DNA from: DATEAV01 sp964575425
GTDB taxonomy: Bacteria > Chloroflexota > Anaerolineae > Anaerolineales > E44-bin32
Assembly (NCBI GenBank): GCA_964575425.1
Contig: CAZNRD010000014.1
Location: forward strand, 1-64,000
Direction: 5' to 3'
Length of the DNA stretch: 64,000 nucleotides
Positions within the stretch are counted from its first letter, which is position 1; each line of letters opens with the position of its first letter. The position numbers and the translations under genes are program-made. The notes under the pieces were generated by a model. That model saw only the letters and a program-made list of their open reading frames with translations. It was not told the origin of the DNA and made no database searches. Positions 35,268 to 43,268 of the stretch are shown here, in pieces.

Positions 35268-36752
35268 TCAACTTGCGCTCTTGAGAAGTTCTTCCTGAGA
35301 CGCTTCGCCAGTGGCGAATTCCCGCGTGAAGCGGCCGTCCTTCATCACCAGGATGCGGTCGGCCATCCCGATCAGCTCGTGCATTTCCGAGGAAATGAAG
35401 ATGATTCCCACGCCTTCCTCGGCAAGCTGGGTCATGAGTGCGAAGACCTCGGCCTTTGCGCCGACGTCAATGCCCCTCGTCGGGTCGTCGAGGAGCAGGA
35501 TCCTGGCGTTGCTGCACAGCCAGCGTGAGAGCACGACTTTCTGCTGATTGCCGCCGCTGAGGAAGACGACCAGGCGATCGAGCGATGGGGGTTGGATGCG
35601 AAGCTCGCGCACAAAGCGACCGGCCACCTCGCGCTCCCTGCGCAGGTGAAGAAGGCCCAGAGGACGGAGCTGACTGACCAGTCCCAGGGTGACGTTGGGC
35701 GGGATGGGGAGCATAGGGACCAGGGCCTCGCGTCGATCGCGGGGAAGGAAGCCGAACCCGCGGCGAATGGCTTGGGCGGGATTGGCCAGTGAGATGCGCT
35801 CGCCGGCGATCCAGACTTCGGCGGAGGCCTTCGGCTCCAGTCCAAAAAGCGCCCGGCTGAGTTCCGTCTGCCCGGCTCCCATCAAGCCAAAGATGCCCAG
35901 GATCTCGCCCCGGTGCAGCTCAAACGAGAGATCGTGTAGCACGCCGGGAATGGTCAAGTGCCTGACCTGGAGCACGGGCTCGCCTGCGGAAAAGCTGTGC
36001 TTGGGGTAGTGTTCGGCCAGGCGTCGGCCGACCATCATTTGGATCAGCCGGTCCTGGGTGACCTCCTCGACGGGGAGGGTGGCGATGCGCTTGCCGTCGC
36101 GCAGCACGGTCACCCGCTGTCCGATCTGACTCACCTCGCCCAGGCGGTGGCTGATGTAGACAATGGCTACCCCTCGCTGCCTCAGGCGGCCAATGATCTC
36201 GAAAAGCCTCTCACGCTCGGCATCGGACAGAGCCGAGGTGGGCTCATCAAGCAGCAGGATGCGCGGGTTCCAGCCCAACACGCGGGCGACCTCGGTAAGC
36301 TGCTGGCTGGCAACGTCAAGCGTACGCACCCTGGCTGTGGGGTCGATGTCGACTCGAAGCTCCGCAAGATGCTCCCGCGTCCGCTGGTGGAGCGTTGGCC
36401 AATCGACGAGCCGCATTCGGTTGCGGGGCAGTCGCCCGAGGTAGACATTCTCCGCCACGCACAGGCTGGGCACCAGGCTGAGCTCCTGGTAGACCATCCC
36501 AATACCGAGCTCCCGGGCGGTCTCGGGCGTGAGATCGGAGACCGGCCTGCCCCGGATGAAGATGCGGCCGCTGTCGGGCGATAGAGAGCCGCTCAAGATC
36601 TTCATCAGGGTGGATTTGCCTGCGCCGTTTTCGCCAAGCAGTACATGGACCTCGCCTTCATGGGCGTCGAAGTCAACGTGGTCCAGGGCGTGGACGCCTG
36701 GGAACCGCTTGTCGATCTGTTCCATTCGCAGGATCGGTTCGTCGGAGGCCAT
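35268..36752 (-). CDS. Sugar ABC transporter ATP-binding protein (CUT2, double domain)
   Basis: 494-aa fusion of two ABC domains, as in RbsA/XylG. Domain 1 has Walker A GENGAGKST (about residue 35) and Walker B ILLLDEPTSAL; its signature is degenerate (ASQQLTEVAR). Domain 2 has the standard LSGGNQQKVVLSRWL signature and ILLLDDPTRGIDVG but a degenerate Walker A (FGLMGAGQTEL), the usual asymmetry of this family. ATG 36752 with GAGG upstream is preferred to a TTG at 36806. It energises the adjacent permease. Confidence 0.93.
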   Translation of the reverse strand: MASDEPILRMEQIDKRFPGVHALDHVDFDAHEGEVHVLLGENGAGKSTLMKILSGSLSPDSGRIFIRGRPVSDLTPETARELGIGMVYQELSLVPSLCVAENVYLGRLPRNRMRLVDWPTLHQRTREHLAELRVDIDPTARVRTLDVASQQLTEVARVLGWNPRILLLDEPTSALSDAERERLFEIIGRLRQRGVAIVYISHRLGEVSQIGQRVTVLRDGKRIATLPVEEVTQDRLIQMMVGRRLAEHYPKHSFSAGEPVLQVRHLTIPGVLHDLSFELHRGEILGIFGLMGAGQTELSRALFGLEPKASAEVWIAGERISLANPAQAIRRGFGFLPRDRREALVPMLPIPPNVTLGLVSQLRPLGLLHLRREREVAGRFVRELRIQPPSLDRLVVFLSGGNQQKVVLSRWLCSNARILLLDDPTRGIDVGAKAEVFALMTQLAEEGVGIIFISSEMHELIGMADRILVMKDGRFTREFATGEASQEELLKSAS

Positions 36753-36780
36753 GGGTTGTCCTCGCCGGGCAGTGGGAATG

Positions 36781-37542
36781 CTACTGCGCAGTGTAACCGC
36801 CGTCAACGCTCAGCACGGCGCCGGTGGCGTAGCCTGCCTCATCGCTTGCCAGGAAGAGGATGGCGGCGGCGATCTCCTCTGGCCTGCCCAGCCGCTTGAG
36901 GGGCCGAACCTCCTCCAATGCTCGTCTGGCCGCCGCCGGGTCTGGTGCTCGGGCAACGGCGTCTCGCACAAGCGGCGTATCCGTCGTACCGGGACAGACA
37001 CAGTTGACCCGGATGCCCTTCGCTGCCAGGTCGACAGCGCAGCTGCGGGTGAAGGCGATCAGCGCTGCCTTGGACACGTTGTAGGCAACCTGTCCGGGAA
37101 TGCCCACCAGCCCGGCCTCAGAACTGACATTGACGATGACCCCGCCTCCGGCCTCGATCATCGCCGGTACGGCGTGGCGCGTGCAGAAGAAAGCGGCGGT
37201 AAGGTTGGTGTCCAGAATCGACCGCCAGTCCGTCAGGGTCGTTGACAGGACATCGCCTTGGCGGTAGATGCCGGCATTGTTCACCAGGATGTCCAGGCGT
37301 CCGAAGCGCGTCTGCACCTTCTGCACTGCTTCGGCGACAGCCTCTTCCGAGGCAATGTCAACGCACAGGAAGGCGGCCGTGCCGCCGCTGGCGGCAATCT
37401 GCCTCGCAGTCTCCAGGCCGAGCTTCTCGTCCAGATCGAGCAGCGCGACCGAAGCACCTTCGTGAGCGAAGGCGAGGCTGGCGGCGCGTCCAATGCCCTT
37501 TGCAGCCCCGGTGACCACAACCACCTTACCGCTGAATCGCAC
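36781..37542 (-). CDS. Short-chain dehydrogenase/reductase
   Basis: 253-aa classical SDR. Cofactor loop VTGAAKGIGRA (residues about 9-19), NNAG motif, catalytic Ser in NVSSEAG and Tyr-Lys in YNVSKAA, and the usual end LSVDGGYT. GTG 37542 with AGGAGGG four bases upstream is chosen over ATGs further up. It sits between the binding-protein gene and the ATPase gene, so it is part of the same operon and likely oxidises the imported substrate or an early intermediate. Confidence 0.92.
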   Translation of the reverse strand: MRFSGKVVVVTGAAKGIGRAASLAFAHEGASVALLDLDEKLGLETARQIAASGGTAAFLCVDIASEEAVAEAVQKVQTRFGRLDILVNNAGIYRQGDVLSTTLTDWRSILDTNLTAAFFCTRHAVPAMIEAGGGVIVNVSSEAGLVGIPGQVAYNVSKAALIAFTRSCAVDLAAKGIRVNCVCPGTTDTPLVRDAVARAPDPAAARRALEEVRPLKRLGRPEEIAAAILFLASDEAGYATGAVLSVDGGYTAQ

Positions 37543-37592
37543 AGCGCCCTCCTGATGAAGCGTGGTGGAAGGACCCATCGTTTGGAGAGAGG

Positions 37593-37620
37593 AGGGGGGA
37601 GCCCGCATGGACTCCCCCCT
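37593..37620 (-). terminator. Hairpin after the cluster A binding-protein gene
   Basis: AGGGGGGAG (37593-37601) pairs perfectly with CTCCCCCCT (37612-37620) around a 10-base loop, 9 bp after the stop of the binding-protein gene and before the SDR. No strong T-run follows, so it probably protects or partly terminates the message, letting the binding protein be made in excess of the other products. Confidence 0.6.
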
Positions 37621-37629
37621 CATCCCGGA

Positions 37630-38874
37630 CTACCGACACTCGGCCTTGATGCCCTCCCAGTCGATCTCCGGAAGAACCGGGCTTGGATAGAACTGGCGGG
37701 CGTTGACCATGTAGGCGATGCGCGGCCGGATGTCGTAGGTCTGCGGGACGTCGAGACCGCAGGCCAGCCGCACGGCGAACTCCGTGCCGAACCAGCCCCA
37801 GTCGGCGAAGCCGTGGGTGGTCTCGGCGATCATCTTCCCTTCGGCGATCCGGTCGACGGATTCGGGTGTGACGTCATTGGTGAAGACGGCGACAGTCTTG
37901 TCGCCCAGCGTGGGGCCTTCCGTGGCCAGCTCCAGGCGGCCAGCGGCCGCAGAGGCCAACATGGCGCCCAGGCCCATCTCATTGGAGGCAGCCCAGATGA
38001 AGTCCAGGCCTGTTGGGTTTGCGGTCAGGAAGTCCTCGGCGCACTTGATGCCCTTTTCACGGTTCCAGTCTGCCGCGCAGGGTGAGCCGAGGATGCGGAT
38101 GCCGGGATACTGGTCCACGACGTTGTGGAACCCGTTGAGGCGAGCCTGGGAGAAGAAGCCGCCCGCCACACCCTCGATGATGACGCCGGTGGCCTGGATG
38201 CCAGCTTTCTCGTCGGCATTCAGGCCGGCGTACAGGTTCCGCCAGAACTCGATGTCGAGGTACTCATCGGGGCCGACCTCGACCATCTCGCCCGCGCCCA
38301 GCACGCCCGGGCCGCCGAAGTAGTCGAGCACGGAGTAGGCCGTCACTTCCGCGGCGACGGTGTTGTCGAAGCCGATGTAGGAGGCGATTTCAAGGCCAGC
38401 GATCGGCTCAAGCAGGTTGACGATGATCACCGGGATGCCCCGGGCTGTGGCCTCGGCGACGGCTGGCTTGATGACCTCCACCTCGATCGGCGAGATGGCG
38501 ATCACATCGACCCCGCGCTGGACATAGTCCTCGATGATCGCCACCTGGTCGCCAAAGGCGATGTGGGTGGCCGGTGACTGCGAGATCACTTGCACCTGGA
38601 AACCATGGGCGTTGGCATCCGCAGCGCTGGCCTCGAAGAAGTCGGTGGCGGTCTTGAAGACGCCTGTGATGTCAGGCGGGGTCCAGCCGATGACGATCGG
38701 CTGCTGCCAGCGCGGGGCTGCCGCGGGTGCCTCTGCCGGAGGCGCGGTCGCGGCAGCGGGCGGGGCCGGGGCCGCCGGTGTTGGCGTGGCCGCAGGTTTG
38801 CAGGCGCCAAGGACCAGGCCCAGGGCCACGAGCCCGGTGAGCAGGATGGTGCTCACTCGCATCTTGGGGGACAT
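37630..38874 (-). CDS. Sugar ABC transporter substrate-binding lipoprotein
   Basis: 414-aa RbsB/XylF-type periplasmic-binding-fold protein. Signal peptide with lipobox LVLGAC (Cys about residue 25), then an Ala-Pro-rich linker (about 26-55), then two Rossmann lobes with GVDVIAISPIEVEVIKPAV and a hinge region. Lipid anchoring and a flexible linker suit a cell without a standard periplasm. ATG 38874 follows AGGAGGAG. First structural gene of cluster A after the regulator. Confidence 0.93.
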   Translation of the reverse strand: MSPKMRVSTILLTGLVALGLVLGACKPAATPTPAAPAPPAAATAPPAEAPAAAPRWQQPIVIGWTPPDITGVFKTATDFFEASAADANAHGFQVQVISQSPATHIAFGDQVAIIEDYVQRGVDVIAISPIEVEVIKPAVAEATARGIPVIIVNLLEPIAGLEIASYIGFDNTVAAEVTAYSVLDYFGGPGVLGAGEMVEVGPDEYLDIEFWRNLYAGLNADEKAGIQATGVIIEGVAGGFFSQARLNGFHNVVDQYPGIRILGSPCAADWNREKGIKCAEDFLTANPTGLDFIWAASNEMGLGAMLASAAAGRLELATEGPTLGDKTVAVFTNDVTPESVDRIAEGKMIAETTHGFADWGWFGTEFAVRLACGLDVPQTYDIRPRIAYMVNARQFYPSPVLPEIDWEGIKAECR

Positions 38875-39027
38875 TTCCACTCCTCCTGGTTCTACTGGAC
38901 GGATCACGGATGGGGACTGCCCCAGTGTTGCACAGGGTGCCACTCTTGGTTACCCCACGAACTCCAGTTCACCTCCTTCCCTCTCCACACTCAGGCGGTC
39001 CGTCGGGCCTTGCCGGCCAGCCTCGCA

Positions 39028-39927
39028 CTAGTCTTCCGGTGTTGATGATTCCCGGAAGACGGGAGGGATCAAGTCGTTGCCGCGAGGCAGGGCCTCGGGA
39101 ATGGCCTGAAGTGCCTCTTCCGTACGAGTGCCTTTCGGCACGCGAAGGAGCTCCACTTCGAAGCGTGACCGATCGCCGCGGTGGAGGGCCTGGTAGTACT
39201 CCAGGGGGGTTCCATCGGCAAGATAGGTGACGCTGTCCAGCTTCAGCAGCGGCGCCCCCTTGCCAACCTGCAGAAGCCTGGCCTCGTATTCGTTGGCCGG
39301 AACGGCCTCGATGGTACGGCGCCCATAGGCCCGATGCAGGCCGCAGCGGGTCTCGAGGAAGGCGTACAAGGACTGGTGGGCTAGGTCGGCCGTCAGGACA
39401 TCCGCGCACAGCGAATGGGGTAGGTATGTGGTCACCAAGACGATCGGCTCGCCCTCAATGAAGCGAAGCCGGTCAATGCAGACAACAGCAGCTCCGGTCG
39501 GGAGGCGCAGGTGCGACGCCACCTTATGACTGGCCGGCGCGATCTCCTGCCTGAGCACCCTGGTGACGGGCTTCAGCCCGCGGTCGATCATGTCCTGGTA
39601 GAAGCCGGTCAGCTCTTGAACAAGACTCTCGCTGATCTTGGGCTCGGCGACGAAAGTGCCCTTGCCCCGTTGTCTGGTCACCAAGCCCTCGTATGCGAGT
39701 TCCTTGAGGGCCTGCCGCACAACAATGCGGCTCACTCCGAACAGCCGGATGAGTTCTGGCTCACCCGGGATCACGTCGCCCCTCTTCCACCCGCCGCGCT
39801 CAATATGCTCACGCAGGGCTTCCTTCAGCTGGACATAGAGCGGAATGGGGCTGGCGCGGTCGATCAGAGTGCGAAGGGAAGTGGGCGCCACAGCTTCGCC
39901 GTGAGGACGGGGGTGGACCTCGGTCAC
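39028..39927 (-). CDS. GntR-family (UTRA) transcriptional regulator
   Basis: 299-aa HutC-subfamily repressor. The winged helix domain is at about residues 28-95 (PIPLYVQLKEALREHIERG, FGVSRIVVRQALKELAYEG, GKGTFVAEP) and the UTRA ligand domain at about 110-250. UTRA domains bind sugars, amino-sugar phosphates or amino acids, so the ligand is probably the cluster A substrate. It starts on GTG, has its own promoter and an overlapping dyad for self-control, and lies 153 bp upstream of the binding-protein gene on the same strand. Confidence 0.92.
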   Translation of the reverse strand: MTEVHPRPHGEAVAPTSLRTLIDRASPIPLYVQLKEALREHIERGGWKRGDVIPGEPELIRLFGVSRIVVRQALKELAYEGLVTRQRGKGTFVAEPKISESLVQELTGFYQDMIDRGLKPVTRVLRQEIAPASHKVASHLRLPTGAAVVCIDRLRFIEGEPIVLVTTYLPHSLCADVLTADLAHQSLYAFLETRCGLHRAYGRRTIEAVPANEYEARLLQVGKGAPLLKLDSVTYLADGTPLEYYQALHRGDRSRFEVELLRVPKGTRTEEALQAIPEALPRGNDLIPPVFRESSTPED

Positions 39928-39961
39928 TTCGTCCGGCTTCCTGTCATGATGTTATCTTGTT

Positions 39962-39972
39962 ATACTATGTAT
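39962..39972. promoter_or_regulatory. Candidate GntR operator
   Basis: ATAC-TAT-GTAT is a perfect dyad at the predicted transcription start of the regulator gene. A wider ATGAT...ATCAT repeat (39946-39950, 39977-39981) flanks it. HutC-type GntR proteins usually bind short AT-rich dyads of this kind, so binding would block the promoter. Confidence 0.45.
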
Positions 39973-39976
39973 GGAT

Positions 39977-40005
39977 ATCATAGGACGTTTGGCTCCAATT
40001 GTCAA
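39977..40005 (-). promoter_or_regulatory. Promoter of the GntR regulator / cluster A
   Basis: On the minus strand a perfect TTGACA (40005-40000) and TATGAT (39982-39977) are separated by exactly 17 bases. Predicted start near 39970. With no clear promoter in the 153 bp before the binding-protein gene, it may serve the whole cluster. Confidence 0.75.
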
Positions 40006-40083
40006 TCACTTTCCCCGTCGGCCGATTTATGTATAGCGAACAACCAGCACCCGAGTTTGTCTTTGCGGGTCCCCTGGATGGCC

Positions 40084-40800
40084 TCACTCCCTCAACCACA
40101 CCTGATACAGCCCCATCTGCCCACCCTCGCCGTCGGAGGAGAACTGCTCTTTCACGGTCAGCCCTGCCTCTCGCGCCAGTGCCGCGAGCTCCTCAGCAGC
40201 GAACTGATGTACATAGCGCAACCCGCGTCCCCCGTGACGCCAATCCAGCAGGCAGTCTCCCTTCTCGACCTCTTCTGGCCTCAACCCGACCTCATCCCAA
40301 CCTAGCACGCGGGCACGAAGCCGAGCACTCGCCATGAAGTTCCACACGGATACCGCCATCCGGCCACCGCCGGCCATCAGCCCGGCGGCTTCCCGTACGA
40401 GCGCCAGGCGCCGCTCCTGCCCCGGCAGATGATGGACCAGGGCGAAGGCAAAGATCCAATCATACGGTCCCGTCAATCGGCGCGACCAGCCGGTCGCCGA
40501 GAGGTCGGCGGTTTCAAGGTATGCCCAGGGTGGTAGTGGGCGCGCCCGCGCCTCCTCGAGCAGCGGCCGGCTCCAGTCCACGCCGACATAGCACCCGCGA
40601 AACGCGCGTCCCGCCAGTGCCCAGGCCACTCCGCCGCTGCCGCATCCGAGATCGAGCACCGAAGCCTCCAGCGGAACGCTTTCCAGGACCCGGCGGACCC
40701 CGGGCTGCAATCGCCGGCGCGTTTCGGCAAAGGCGCGGCCGAACCTCTGATAGAATTCCTCATTGATCTGCAACAGGCGATCCGCCACTTCGTTGCGCAC
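40084..40800 (-). CDS. Trm9-like class I methyltransferase
   Basis: 238-aa SAM-dependent methyltransferase. SAM motif I is SVLDLGCGSGGVAWAL (about residues 47-62). The pattern after it (FALVHHLPGQERRLALVREA, then MAVSVWNF, then YVHQFAAEELAALAREAGL) follows yeast Trm9/human ALKBH8, which methylate 5-carboxymethyluridine at tRNA position 34. It is divergent from and 11 bp from elp3, whose product makes that substrate. GTG start lies six bases after a TATAAT box, so it may be leaderless. A generic UbiE-like methyltransferase is the alternative; a Trm112-like partner is not visible. Confidence 0.75.
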   Translation of the reverse strand: MRNEVADRLLQINEEFYQRFGRAFAETRRRLQPGVRRVLESVPLEASVLDLGCGSGGVAWALAGRAFRGCYVGVDWSRPLLEEARARPLPPWAYLETADLSATGWSRRLTGPYDWIFAFALVHHLPGQERRLALVREAAGLMAGGGRMAVSVWNFMASARLRARVLGWDEVGLRPEEVEKGDCLLDWRHGGRGLRYVHQFAAEELAALAREAGLTVKEQFSSDGEGGQMGLYQVWLRE

Positions 40801-40806
40801 GCCGGC

Positions 40807-40812
40807 ATTATA
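40807..40812 (-). promoter_or_regulatory. -10 box of a probable leaderless gene
   Basis: TATAAT on the minus strand ends six bases before the GTG start at 40800, which puts the expected transcription start on the start codon. No clear -35 box is seen. Confidence 0.45.
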
Positions 40813-42449
40813 TGCTCACGCCGCATGACCGCGCCTGGTTGGAAGCCCGCCGCTACACGCCCGCGCACCTCGCCCTGGCGCGCCGCGTCCTGGAAGACGT
40901 CCGCTCCGGCTGTGACCTGCAGCAGGCTCTGCACCGCCACCCCCTGCCGACGGGCGGCTACGTCGCCAAACATGTTCTGGTCCACACCTACCACACGCTG
41001 ACCAGCAGCGGCGAATGGCCGCACGACCCGGCCCTGCTGCGCCGCATCCGCATGAAACCAGTGCGCACCCTTTCCGGGGTGACCACTGTCAGCGTGCTCA
41101 CCAAGCCCTATCCCTGTCCCGGCAAGTGTGTCTTCTGCCCTACCGAAGCGCGCATGCCCAAGTCCTATCTGCCCGACGAGCCGGGCGCCCGCCGTGCCGG
41201 CCAACACGATTTCGACCCCTTCCGGCAGACTGCCTCGCGCATCGAAGCGCTCGAGGCCATCGGCCATCCCAGCGACAAGATTGAGCTTCTTATCCTGGGC
41301 GGCACCTGGAGCGCCTACCCCGCGGACTACCAGGCCTGGTTCGTTCAGCGCTGCCTCGACGCCATCAACGGCTTCGACTCTCACAGCCTTGAGGAGGCGC
41401 AGCATGCCAACGAGAACGCCCGCCGGCGCAACGTCGGCCTGGTGATCGAGACCCGCCCCGACCATGTCACACTCGCGGAACTCGCTCACCTGCGCCGACT
41501 CGGCGTCACCAAGGTGCAGCTCGGTGCCCAGAGCCTGGAAGACCGCATCCTGGCGCTGAACCGCCGCGGTCACGGCGCGGCCGAGACGCGGCGCGCCGTG
41601 TCCCTCCTGCGCGCGGCCGGCTTCAAGATCGTCCTGCACTGGATGCCCAATTTGCTCGGCGCCACGCCCGTGTCGGATCGGCAGGACTTCGCCCGCCTTT
41701 GGGACGACCCTTGGGTGCGGCCCGATGAGATCAAGATCTACCCTTGTCAGCTCCTCGAAACCGCTGAACTCATGCACTTTTGGCGGCGAGGCGAGTACCA
41801 GCCATACTCGACCCAGACCCTGATTGACCTGCTGGCCGACCTCAAAGTCACCATCCCACGCTACTGCCGCGTCAACCGCATCGTCCGCGACATTCCCTCC
41901 AACAATGTCGTCGCCGGGAACCGACGCACCAGCCTGCGCCAGGACGTCCAGGCCGAACTGTCCCGACGCGGGCAGTCATGCCCCTGCATCCGCTGCCGCG
42001 AGGTGCGGGAGCGAGTGGTTGAGGCTTCCCGCCTGGAACTGAAGGACCTCGTCTACCGCGCCGGCGGCGCCGAGGAGCACTTCCTTTCCTTCGATACACC
42101 CGGTGATCACCTCGCCGGCTACCTGCGGCTGTCGCTGCCGCGGCCGGGGTCACCGGCGACGAGATTCGACGATCTGCAGGAGGCCGCACTAGTGCGCGAT
42201 GTTCACGTGTTCGGCGAGTCGTTGGGTTTGGGGGCGGACGTCCCAGGAGCGGCGCAGCACGCGGGGCTGGGCCAACGTCTGCTGCGGCACGCGGAGGAAT
42301 TGGCCAGGCAGCATGGCTACCGACGCGTGGCAGTCATTGCGGCTCTGGGCACCCGCGGCTACTACGCCTCGCACGGCTACAGCCTTGGCGAGACCTACAT
42401 GATCAAGGATATCCAGCTGGCCTCGCGCGGAGAAATCAGGGTAGAATAG
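40812..42449 (+). CDS. elp3: Elp3 tRNA uridine(34) carboxymethyl synthase
   Basis: 545-aa Elp3: a radical-SAM domain fused to a GNAT acetyltransferase that uses acetyl-CoA and SAM to put a carboxymethyl group on wobble uridine of tRNA. The iron-sulfur cysteines are in PYPCPGKCVFCPTE (about residues 97-110); a CPCIRCREVRE zinc segment follows near residue 395; the GNAT end has QHAGLGQRLLRHAE and the GYYASHGY tyrosine. It lacks the eukaryotic N-terminal tRNA-binding extension. Bacterial Elp3s are known from Chloroflexota (Dehalococcoides). Its divergent neighbour is a Trm9-like methyltransferase. Confidence 0.93.
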   Translation: MLTPHDRAWLEARRYTPAHLALARRVLEDVRSGCDLQQALHRHPLPTGGYVAKHVLVHTYHTLTSSGEWPHDPALLRRIRMKPVRTLSGVTTVSVLTKPYPCPGKCVFCPTEARMPKSYLPDEPGARRAGQHDFDPFRQTASRIEALEAIGHPSDKIELLILGGTWSAYPADYQAWFVQRCLDAINGFDSHSLEEAQHANENARRRNVGLVIETRPDHVTLAELAHLRRLGVTKVQLGAQSLEDRILALNRRGHGAAETRRAVSLLRAAGFKIVLHWMPNLLGATPVSDRQDFARLWDDPWVRPDEIKIYPCQLLETAELMHFWRRGEYQPYSTQTLIDLLADLKVTIPRYCRVNRIVRDIPSNNVVAGNRRTSLRQDVQAELSRRGQSCPCIRCREVRERVVEASRLELKDLVYRAGGAEEHFLSFDTPGDHLAGYLRLSLPRPGSPATRFDDLQEAALVRDVHVFGESLGLGADVPGAAQHAGLGQRLLRHAEELARQHGYRRVAVIAALGTRGYYASHGYSLGETYMIKDIQLASRGEIRVE

Positions 42450-42638
42450 TCGGTATAGCCACTTTGCGCCCTGTGGGGTTCCGTAAATGGACCCGGCGCT
42501 TGTGAGCCTCTTCGCTGGTGGCCGTGCTGCGCCGTCAGGCGACCGATCGCTCGCATCCGCAGGACGCGTTCCTCGCCGCCTTGCCATGAGGACCGCCCAC
42601 GTCCGCTGGTGTGACGGAGGCTTGCAGAGAGTCCCCGG

Positions 42639-43247
42639 ATGAGTTGTGACGACGCCTGTTGCCTCGACGACCTGCGGGAGCGGCAGCGCGGCACGCTGCA
42701 GGCAGTTCTCGCGATCAATGCCCTGATGTTCCTGGTGATCCTGATCGCGGCACTTGTGAGCCGATCCACGGCTTTGCTGGCCGACGACCTCGACAATCTC
42801 GGCGATGCGCTGACCTACGGGCTCAGCCTCTACGTGGTGTCGCGCGGCGCAGCGGCAAAAGCCAGGGTGGCGCTTTTCAAGGGCGGGCTCATCCTGCTGG
42901 CGGCCGCGGTTGTTGCCGGGCAGATCCTCTACAAGGCCCTCGTCCCGAGCACGCCGATCTTCGAGATCATGGGGACATTCAGCCTTCTGGGGCTGGGGGC
43001 AAACTCCCTTTGCCTGTTCCTGCTCTGGCGCCACCGCGGCGAAGACGTGAACATGAGTTCCGTCTGGGAGTGCTCGCGCAACGACATCGTCTCCAACTTA
43101 TCCGTGTTTGCGGCATCGGGCGCGGTTTGGCTCACGGGCGCAGGATGGCCGGACATCGTGGTAGCGCTTGTCCTGGTCTGGTTCCTGCTGCGGTCCGCCG
43201 TTCGCGTGGTCTCTGCGGCGATGGCAGAACTCCGGGCAACGACCTAG
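42639..43247 (+). CDS. Cation diffusion facilitator-like membrane protein
   Basis: 202-aa protein with six hydrophobic helices and no C-terminal cytoplasmic domain. DDLDNLGDALTYGL in helix 2 and CSRNDIVSN in helix 5 align with the metal sites of CDF transporters, which export Zn, Cd, Co or Fe. A Cys-rich start (MSCDDACCLDD) might handle metal. It lacks the usual His in helix 2, so the metal may differ from Zn. Stands alone, 190 bp after elp3, with no metal regulator nearby. Confidence 0.75.
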   Translation: MSCDDACCLDDLRERQRGTLQAVLAINALMFLVILIAALVSRSTALLADDLDNLGDALTYGLSLYVVSRGAAAKARVALFKGGLILLAAAVVAGQILYKALVPSTPIFEIMGTFSLLGLGANSLCLFLLWRHRGEDVNMSSVWECSRNDIVSNLSVFAASGAVWLTGAGWPDIVVALVLVWFLLRSAVRVVSAAMAELRATT

Positions 43248-43268
43248 GCCGCGGCGCCGGGCCAGCCG

